Shown: positions 54,486-64,000 of the stretch, piece by piece
Position numbering within the stretch: the first letter of the stretch is position 1
How the letters are laid out: each line of letters starts with the position of its first letter
Source of the DNA: Brevibacterium limosum
GTDB taxonomy: Bacteria; Actinomycetota; Actinomycetes; Actinomycetales; Brevibacteriaceae
DNA length: 64,000 nt
Reading direction: 5' to 3'
Assembly (NCBI RefSeq): GCF_011617705.1
Contig: NZ_CP050154.1
Location: 2,790,001 to 2,854,000, forward strand
The notes under the pieces: generated by a model
The model's input: only the letters and a program-made list of their open reading frames with translations
Database searches by the model: none
What the model was told of the DNA's origin: nothing
Program-made: the position numbers and the translations under genes

Positions 54486-57400
54486 TCAGCTGAACGCTCC
54501 GTAGTCGTAGTCCTCCAGCGGGATGGCGGAACCGGAATCGGCCCCGATGCCCGCGTAGAAGTCGCCGTAGCTGTTCGTGAACATCTCTGCCTTGGCCTCT
54601 TCGGTCGGCTCCACCACGAGGTTGCGGTGGGTCTGCAGGCCGGTGCCGGCAGGGATGAGCTTACCGAGGATGACGTTCTCCTTCAGACCCATGAGCGTGT
54701 CCGACTTGCCTTCCATGGCCGCCTCGGTGAGGACGCGGGTGGTCTCCTGGAAGGACGCGGCCGACAGCCACGACTCGGTGGCCAGCGAAGCCTTCGTGAT
54801 GCCCATCAGCTCGTCACGAGCCGATGCCGGCTGGCCGCCTTCGGCGACCACACGCCGGTTCTCCGCCTGGTAGCGGCCACGGTCGACGAGCTCGCCGGGC
54901 AGCAGGTTCGTATCGCCCGACTCGATCACGGTCACGCGACGCAGCATCTGCCGCACGATGACCTCGATGTGCTTGTCGTGGATGCCCACACCCTGGGAAC
55001 GGTAGACCTTCTGGACTTCCTCGACGAGGAAGCGCTCGGCCTCACGACGACCGCGGATACGCAGCACCTGCTTCGGATCGACCGCACCGACGATGAGCTG
55101 CTCTCCGGCCTTGACGTGCTGGCCGTCCTCGACCATGAGACGGGCACGCTTGGACACTGCGTGCTCGATCTCTTCGCTGCCGTCGTCGGGGGTGATGATG
55201 ACGAAGCGGGTCTTGCGGCTGTCGTCGATCTTGGCCCGTCCGGTCGCCTCGGCGATGGGGGCGAAGCCCTTCGGTGTGCGAGCTTCGAAGAGCTCGGTCA
55301 CACGCGGCAGACCCTGCGTGATATCACCCGATGATGCGGCCGCACCACCGGTGTGGAACGTACGCATCGTCAGCTGGGTGCCGGGCTCACCGATCGACTG
55401 GGCAGCGACGGTGCCGATGGCCTCGCCGATGTCGACGAGCTGGCCGGTCGCCATCGAGCGACCGTAGTGCTCGGCGGAGATCTGCGCATCGGAGTCCGCG
55501 GTGAGCACGGAGTGGACCTTGAGTTCCTCGATGCCGTTGGCCACGAGCATGTCGACCACAGCGCCGGTGACATCGGACTTGGCCGGCAGGAGCACAGTGC
55601 CCTCGGCGTCGGTGACGTCGGAGACGGTGAGACGGCCGTAGACGCTGGTCTCGGCGTACTCGTGCGGTACCAGGTTGCCCTCGTGATCGCGTTCGGCGAT
55701 CGGCAGGGTGATGCCCTTGTTCGACTCGGCCTCTGCGGCGCGGATGATGACATCCTGCGAGACGTCGACGAGACGACGGGTCAGATAACCGGAGTCGGCG
55801 GTACGCAGAGCGGTGTCGGCCAGACCCTTACGAGCACCGTGCGAGGCGATGAAGTACTCGAGGACTGCGAGTCCCTCACGGTAGTTCGACACGATCGGGC
55901 GCGGGATGATCTCACCCTGCGGGTTCGTCACCAGACCACGCATACCGGCCAGCTGACGCACCTGCATCCAGTTGCCGGACGCACCGGACTCGACCAGACG
56001 CAGCACCGAGTTCTCTTCGGGGAAGTTCGTGCGCATGATCTGGTCGACCTTCTCGGTCGTCTCGGTCCACAGCTTGACGAGCTCGTTGCGGCGCTCGTCG
56101 TCGGTCAGTGCTCCGAGTTCGTACTGCTGCTGGACCTTCGTATCGATGGCTTCGGCATCGTCGATGATCTCGGTCTTCGCCTCGGGTGAGACGACGTCCG
56201 ACATCGCAATGGTGATGCCCGAGCGTGTGGCCCAGTAGAAGCCGCCGGCCTTGAAGTTGTCCAGCGTGTGTGCGACCTCGACCTTCGGGTACTCCTCGGC
56301 CAGGTGGTTGACGATCCGGCTCAGAGCCTTCTTGTCGATCGTCGAGTTCACGAACGAGTAGTCGGCAGGCAGATACTCGTTGAACTGTGCGCGACCCAGA
56401 GTGGTCTGCACGTCCAGCGGATCGCCGGCCTCCCAGCCTTCGGGAACCTCCATGTCCGCACCGGGAACGACGTCCTCCAGGCGGATGGTGATCGGCGAAC
56501 CGAGGTCGAGCTCTCCACGGTCGAAGGCCATGATGGCTTCGCCCATTCCGGAGAATGCGCGTCCGTCGCCGGCCAGTCCCTTGCGCTCGGAGGTGAGGTG
56601 GAACAGACCGATGATCATATCCTGCGAAGGCATGGTCACGGGCTTGCCGTCCGAGGGCTTGAGGATGTTGTTGGCCGAGAGCATGAGGATGCGGGCCTCG
56701 GCCTGCGCCTCGGGGCTCAACGGCAGGTGCACGGCCATCTGGTCACCGTCGAAGTCAGCGTTGAACGCCGAGCAGACGAGTGGGTGCAGCTGGATGGCCT
56801 TACCCTCGATGAGCTGCGGCTCGAACGCCTGGATGCCGAGACGGTGCAGGGTCGGTGCACGGTTGAGCAGCACCGGGTGTTCGGTGATGACCTCTTCGAG
56901 GACATCCCACACCTGCGGGTGCTGACGCTCGACCATGCGCTTGGCCGACTTGATGTTCTGAGCGTGGTTGAGATCGACCAGACGCTTCATCACGAAGGGC
57001 TTGAACAGCTCCAGGGCCATGGTCTTGGGCAGACCGCACTGGTGCAGGTGCAGCTGCGGACCGACGACGATGACCGAACGGCCCGAGTAGTCCACACGCT
57101 TTCCGAGCAGGTTCTGACGGAAACGTCCCTGCTTGCCCTTGAGCATGTCCGACAGCGACTTCAGCGGACGGTTGCCCGGTCCCGTCACCGGACGTCCGCG
57201 ACGTCCGTTGTCGAACAGCGAGTCCACGGCCTCCTGCAGCATCCGCTTCTCGTTGTTGACGATGATCTCGGGAGCACCGAGGTCGAGCAGTCGCTTGAGG
57301 CGGTTGTTGCGGTTGATGACACGACGGTAGAGGTCGTTGAGGTCCGAGGTCGCGAAGCGTCCGCCATCGAGCTGCACCATCGGGCGCAGCTCCGGCGGGA

Positions 57401-58358
57401 TCACCGGGACGACGTCGAGGACCATGCCCTCAGGATTGTTGTCGGTGGTCAGGAACGCGTTGACGACCTTGAGGCGCTTGAGCGCACGGGTCTTGCGCTG
57501 TCCCTTTCCGGTGGCGATGAGCTCACGCAGCTTCTCGGCTTCGGCTTCGAGGTCGAAGTCGATGAGGCGCTTCTGGATGGCTTCGGCGCCCATGGCACCG
57601 GTGAAGTACAGGCCGAAACGGTGGAACATCTCGCGGTACAGGCTCTCGTCACCTTCGAGGTCGTTGACCTTGAGGTTCTTGAACCGGTCCCACACCTGCT
57701 CGATACGGTCGACCTCGCGGTCGGCGTTCTTGCGCAGCTTGTCCATTTCCTTCTCGGCGGTGTCGCGCAGCTTCTTCTTGGCCTGGGCGGTTCCGCCTTC
57801 GGCCTCGAGTGCGGCGAGATCCTCTTCGAGCTTCTTGGCACGACGATCGATATCGGCGTCACGGCGGGTGCCGATCTGCTGCTTCTCGACGTCGATCTTG
57901 TTCTGCAGGCTGGGCAGATCGCGGTGACGGGAGTCCTCGTCGATCGAGGTGATCATGTAGGCGGCGAAGTAGATGACCTTCTCGAGGTCCTTCGGAGCCA
58001 GGTCCAGCAGGTAGCCCAGACGTGAGGGCACACCCTTGAAGTACCAGATGTGGGTCACGGGAGCGGCGAGTTCGAGGTGGCCCATCCGCTCACGACGCAC
58101 CTTGGCACGGGTCACTTCGACGCCGCAGCGTTCGCAGATGATGCCCTTGAAGCGGACTCGCTTGTACTTTCCGCAGGCGCACTCCCAGTCGCGGGTGGGT
58201 CCGAAGATCTTCTCGCAGAAGAGTCCGTCCTTCTCCGGCTTCAGGGTGCGGTAGTTGATGGTCTCAGGCTTTTTCACCTCACCGTGTGACCAGCCGCGGA
58301 TGTTCTCCGTGGTGGCAAGACCGATGCGCAGTTCATCAAAGAAATTGACGTCAGGCAC
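54486..58358 (-). CDS. rpoC: RNA polymerase beta-prime subunit
   Basis: 1290 aa, GTG start at 58358 preceded by AAAGAGGAT. The N-terminal zinc site is [23 protein letters not shown] (about 60-82) and the catalytic Mg motif NADFDGDQM is near residue 533-541. Bridge-helix and trigger-loop regions ([29 protein letters not shown]) are intact. 68 bases after rpoB. Confidence 0.98.
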   Translation of the reverse strand: MPDVNFFDELRIGLATTENIRGWSHGEVKKPETINYRTLKPEKDGLFCEKIFGPTRDWECACGKYKRVRFKGIICERCGVEVTRAKVRRERMGHLELAAPVTHIWYFKGVPSRLGYLLDLAPKDLEKVIYFAAYMITSIDEDSRHRDLPSLQNKIDVEKQQIGTRRDADIDRRAKKLEEDLAALEAEGGTAQAKKKLRDTAEKEMDKLRKNADREVDRIEQVWDRFKNLKVNDLEGDESLYREMFHRFGLYFTGAMGAEAIQKRLIDFDLEAEAEKLRELIATGKGQRKTRALKRLKVVNAFLTTDNNPEGMVLDVVPVIPPELRPMVQLDGGRFATSDLNDLYRRVINRNNRLKRLLDLGAPEIIVNNEKRMLQEAVDSLFDNGRRGRPVTGPGNRPLKSLSDMLKGKQGRFRQNLLGKRVDYSGRSVIVVGPQLHLHQCGLPKTMALELFKPFVMKRLVDLNHAQNIKSAKRMVERQHPQVWDVLEEVITEHPVLLNRAPTLHRLGIQAFEPQLIEGKAIQLHPLVCSAFNADFDGDQMAVHLPLSPEAQAEARILMLSANNILKPSDGKPVTMPSQDMIIGLFHLTSERKGLAGDGRAFSGMGEAIMAFDRGELDLGSPITIRLEDVVPGADMEVPEGWEAGDPLDVQTTLGRAQFNEYLPADYSFVNSTIDKKALSRIVNHLAEEYPKVEVAHTLDNFKAGGFYWATRSGITIAMSDVVSPEAKTEIIDDAEAIDTKVQQQYELGALTDDERRNELVKLWTETTEKVDQIMRTNFPEENSVLRLVESGASGNWMQVRQLAGMRGLVTNPQGEIIPRPIVSNYREGLAVLEYFIASHGARKGLADTALRTADSGYLTRRLVDVSQDVIIRAAEAESNKGITLPIAERDHEGNLVPHEYAETSVYGRLTVSDVTDAEGTVLLPAKSDVTGAVVDMLVANGIEELKVHSVLTADSDAQISAEHYGRSMATGQLVDIGEAIGTVAAQSIGEPGTQLTMRTFHTGGAAASSGDITQGLPRVTELFEARTPKGFAPIAEATGRAKIDDSRKTRFVIITPDDGSEEIEHAVSKRARLMVEDGQHVKAGEQLIVGAVDPKQVLRIRGRREAERFLVEEVQKVYRSQGVGIHDKHIEVIVRQMLRRVTVIESGDTNLLPGELVDRGRYQAENRRVVAEGGQPASARDELMGITKASLATESWLSAASFQETTRVLTEAAMEGKSDTLMGLKENVILGKLIPAGTGLQTHRNLVVEPTEEAKAEMFTNSYGDFYAGIGADSGSAIPLEDYDYGAFS

Positions 58359-58426
58359 GTAAATCCTCTTTCCTGGCGATGAACGAATCGTTCATCAAAA
58401 AGTTGTGTCGGTTGAAGTGGAAGTCC

Positions 58427-61906
<3,480 letters not shown>

Positions 61907-62070
61907 TTGGTTCCTTCCGAGTGCTTCACCATCTGATACTTCGTCTGCCCACTCGCTCCGGCGACGTCCACGGGGTGTGTCGGATTTCGACTCCCGGCGT
62001 CGGCATGGTTCACTTGAGTGGAAATGCTGTGCCCACCGCTATATGAAGGCACACCACAGGCAGAACGATG

Positions 62071-62099
62071 CAAATATCAAGCTTATAGCATCTGGTCAA
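62071..62099 (-). promoter_or_regulatory. Candidate rpoB promoter
   Basis: Minus strand TTGACC (62099-62094), 17-base spacer, TATTTG (62076-62071). An overlapping TATAAG (62087-62082) could pair with an upstream -35 instead. A leader of roughly 160 bases follows. Confidence 0.5.
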
Positions 62100-62115
62100 G
62101 TCTCGCAAGACGGTT

Positions 62116-63174
62116 TCAGCGCAAGCTCTTCGTCCACAGTCCCACCCACGCCCAGGTGGCGAATCCCGCCTGATCGTTGATCGCCAGCATCCACCTGTTC
62201 TCCACCGCATTCCACGTGTAGATGCGCTCGACCGCCGAGTTCGCCGCGAGGCTGCGATGATTGGCGACCTTGAGACGCGCACCGAGGCGGTGCCCGCGAT
62301 GCTCCCTCAGCACCAAGGTTCCGCCCTGCCACCCCACGGTCGGCCTGTCGGTCGAGTGCCCGACCTGCGTGTATCCTGCCGGCTCCCCGCCGAGGAGGGC
62401 GAGTGCCGTGGCCATGGATTCGCCCTTCGCCTTCTTCTCTGCGTCGAGGGCCCTCACGCGCTCTCCGTCCCAGCTCTCCTCTCCCCCGAACTTCGCCGCT
62501 CCCGGCACGTCGGTGCTCAGCCGACGCTTGAGCAGAGCGATGTGCTCCTGCCGATGTTCCGGGACCGGCCCTCGCCATGTCTCGATGACGTAGTCGTCGG
62601 CGTCTGTGCCGAGGTCGAGTTCGGCCGCGGCTGCGGTCGGAGCGACCGAGCACCGTTCGATCTGAGCGAGCTCGTAGCCGCGGCTGCTGAGGAAAGTCAC
62701 CTCGGGCAGAGCGACCGGCAGCGACCCCGCACCGGTCTCTGCGGCCAGATGGGCACCGCGCAGATCGGCATTCCTGACAGACTGCGGAATCTCACAGTAG
62801 CTCGACAGCGCTGTCCGGCCCTCTGCCCGCAGATCGTTCTCCATGACCGTCAGCATTGCGGCACCCAGTCCGCGACGGCGGTGGTCCGGGTGCACGCCGA
62901 TCCAGACCTCCGCGGTGTCGGTGTTGCTGTCCAGGCGGAGTTCGGCCACACCTTTGGCCACGACCGCCCCGTCGATGCGGCCGAGCCAGATCACAGATGT
63001 CCGGTACTCGCTCGTGCTGGTCAGTGAGTGACGCACCTCGTCGGGAATCGGATCGAAGTCCTCCCCCAGCCCTGCTGCCCGATTGATCTCGAGGTCGAAG
63101 GCGAGGATCTCAGGCAGAATCGCATCGATATCGGCAGGAGCCTGCGTGCCCGCGCGGATCCGCGTGATCTCCAT
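62116..63174 (-). CDS. Double-GNAT-domain N-acetyltransferase
   Basis: 352 aa, ATG 63174 with GGAGAAC upstream. The N-terminal GNAT domain has VWIGVHPDHRRRGLGAAMLTVME (about 90-112). A second domain (from about 190) has TLVLREHRGHRLGARLKVANHR and ends IYTWNAVENRWMLAINDQAGFATWAWVGLWTKSL, the C-terminal pattern of paired-GNAT actinobacterial proteins (Eis/MshD-like architectures but neither specifically). Both domains keep RGxG-like acetyl-CoA loops. The substrate is unknown. Same strand as rpoB, directly upstream of its promoter region. Confidence 0.8.
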   Translation of the reverse strand: MEITRIRAGTQAPADIDAILPEILAFDLEINRAAGLGEDFDPIPDEVRHSLTSTSEYRTSVIWLGRIDGAVVAKGVAELRLDSNTDTAEVWIGVHPDHRRRGLGAAMLTVMENDLRAEGRTALSSYCEIPQSVRNADLRGAHLAAETGAGSLPVALPEVTFLSSRGYELAQIERCSVAPTAAAAELDLGTDADDYVIETWRGPVPEHRQEHIALLKRRLSTDVPGAAKFGGEESWDGERVRALDAEKKAKGESMATALALLGGEPAGYTQVGHSTDRPTVGWQGGTLVLREHRGHRLGARLKVANHRSLAANSAVERIYTWNAVENRWMLAINDQAGFATWAWVGLWTKSLR

Positions 63175-63250
63175 CCGGGTTCTCCACGCCTTCCCTCACT
63201 CGACGGCATCGCCGGGCGGACCGCAGACGGACCGTCGTGCGCTTCGTCGC

Positions 63251-63279
63251 GCGACAGGCGATGCCAGACATTCTAGACT
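63251..63279 (+). promoter_or_regulatory. Promoter of MBL-fold hydrolase, probable leaderless transcript
   Basis: GCGACA (63251-63256), 17-base spacer, TAGACT (63274-63279), 6 bases before the ATG; no ribosome-binding site. Confidence 0.5.
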
Positions 63280-63285
63280 GCGGGC

Positions 63286-64000
63286 ATGACACGAGTGAAT
63301 GTTCTCAGCTTCGATCCTGCCGCGGTCAACTGCGGAATCATCGTCGGCACCGATCAAATCCTGCTCGTCGATGCAGGGCCCGGCCCCGCGGCCGCCGCAC
63401 ATCTGGTGGAGCGGGCGGGCCGCCTCGGCGAGGAGATCGGCGAAGGTCAACGGCGCGCAATCGGCCTCGCGATCACCCATGATCATTGGGATCATTTCTT
63501 CGGTGCCGCCGCGGCCGTGTCCGCCGGCGTCACCGCCGTGTACGCGTCGTCGTCATTCGCCGCCGATCAGGAGGCCACGGCCTGGATCGCTCTCGACGGG
63601 GTCGCGGGCGGCGACTTCCCGGATGACTACCGGGTGAGTCTCCCCGACGATCCCGGCGGCCTCATCGTCGAGGTCTCGCCTGTCGATCCGTCGCCCGGTG
63701 ATGTGTGGCACCTCGACCTCGGCGACTGCCCGGTCGAATTCCATGTCCTCGGCGGGCATTCGACGGCCGACCTCGTCGTCCGGCTGCCCGAGCTCGGCAT
63801 CGTCTTCACCGGCGACCTCGTCGAGGAGGCCGCTCCCCCGCAGGCCGGTGCCGACGCCGCCCTGAGCGAATGGGCCTCGAGCCTGCGCACTCTGGTGTCG
63901 TTTCCCGAAGCGAAGACATTCGTTCCCGGACATGGGATCCATGTGGACCGTGATTTCCTCACCCGGCAGCTCGCCGATATCGAGGGGCTGATGGTCGATC
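63286..64000 (+). CDS. MBL-fold metallo-hydrolase, truncated by window end
   Basis: 238 codons are visible from ATG 63286; the frame is open at the window end. Metallo-beta-lactamase fold: GTDQILLVDAGPG, the zinc motif THDHWDHFFGA (HxHxDH form), FHVLGGHSTADLVVRLPELGIVFTGDLVEE (third His and Asp) and VPGHGIHVDRDF (fourth His). This arrangement is typical of small-molecule or thioester hydrolases of the glyoxalase II-like group; the substrate cannot be told. Divergent from the GNAT gene. Confidence 0.82.
   Translation, partial: MTRVNVLSFDPAAVNCGIIVGTDQILLVDAGPGPAAAAHLVERAGRLGEEIGEGQRRAIGLAITHDHWDHFFGAAAAVSAGVTAVYASSSFAADQEATAWIALDGVAGGDFPDDYRVSLPDDPGGLIVEVSPVDPSPGDVWHLDLGDCPVEFHVLGGHSTADLVVRLPELGIVFTGDLVEEAAPPQAGADAALSEWASSLRTLVSFPEAKTFVPGHGIHVDRDFLTRQLADIEGLMVD

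Noticed and set aside
56268..58025. 585-codon open frame antisense to rpoC
   Set aside because: Mirror of rpoC codons; no domain or ribosome-binding site.

Overview
The window is high-GC DNA from an actinobacterium. The ribosomal and RNA-polymerase gene sequences, the short adenylate kinase, the GTG start of rpoC and TTG start of rpoB, the furA-katG pair and many overlapping ATGA gene junctions fit Micrococcales. Brevibacterium or a close relative is my best guess; the genus is an inference, not read directly. I see no rRNA, tRNA, CRISPR array, prophage or insertion sequence.

Layout. 1-1937 (+): end of an acyl-CoA dehydrogenase, 3-hydroxyisobutyryl-CoA hydrolase and enoyl-CoA hydratase, a branched-chain amino acid (valine) degradation operon. 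2178-9611: nitronate monooxygenase, an App1-like phosphatase, trpS, the cstA-ybdD carbon-starvation transporter, exonuclease III and a GNAT acetyltransferase. 9701-12876: one-carbon genes folD and glyA (-), with purU divergent (+). 13017-17461 (+): a tightly coupled four-gene operon (PaaK-like adenylating enzyme, small barrel protein, YghO-like N-acyltransferase, Acg-type nitroreductase) that looks like an uncharacterised small-molecule pathway. 17581-19101: a PutP-like symporter.

19389-42677 (-) is the ribosomal superblock, read rightwards to leftwards: str (rpsL-rpsG-fusA-tuf), S10 (rpsJ to rpsQ), spc (rplN to rplO), secY-adk-map and alpha (infA-rpmJ-rpsM-rpsK-rpoA-rplQ). A C-S lyase, a PaaX-like regulator and a small membrane protein sit between map and infA. 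rpsN (S14) and rpsD (S4) are missing from their usual slots. rplB (L2) carries a frameshift that exactly fits a 16-base deletion; as the gene is essential, this is either a sequence error or very notable.

43214-54306 separates the str operon from rpoBC. It holds furA-katG (peroxide response), a two-component system with an envelope-associated Gly/Pro-rich protein and two glycosyltransferases (YkcB/YkcC type), and a DUF1707 protein coupled to pfkA. 54486-61906 (-) is rpoB-rpoC, followed by a double-GNAT protein and a truncated MBL-fold hydrolase.

Structure not explained by genes: a nearly identical long perfect palindrome between two separate convergent gene pairs, a shared two-hairpin leader upstream of rpsJ and rpsM, several TTCG-loop terminators, and at least five genes with a -10-like hexamer 6-7 bases before the start codon (candidate leaderless mRNAs).
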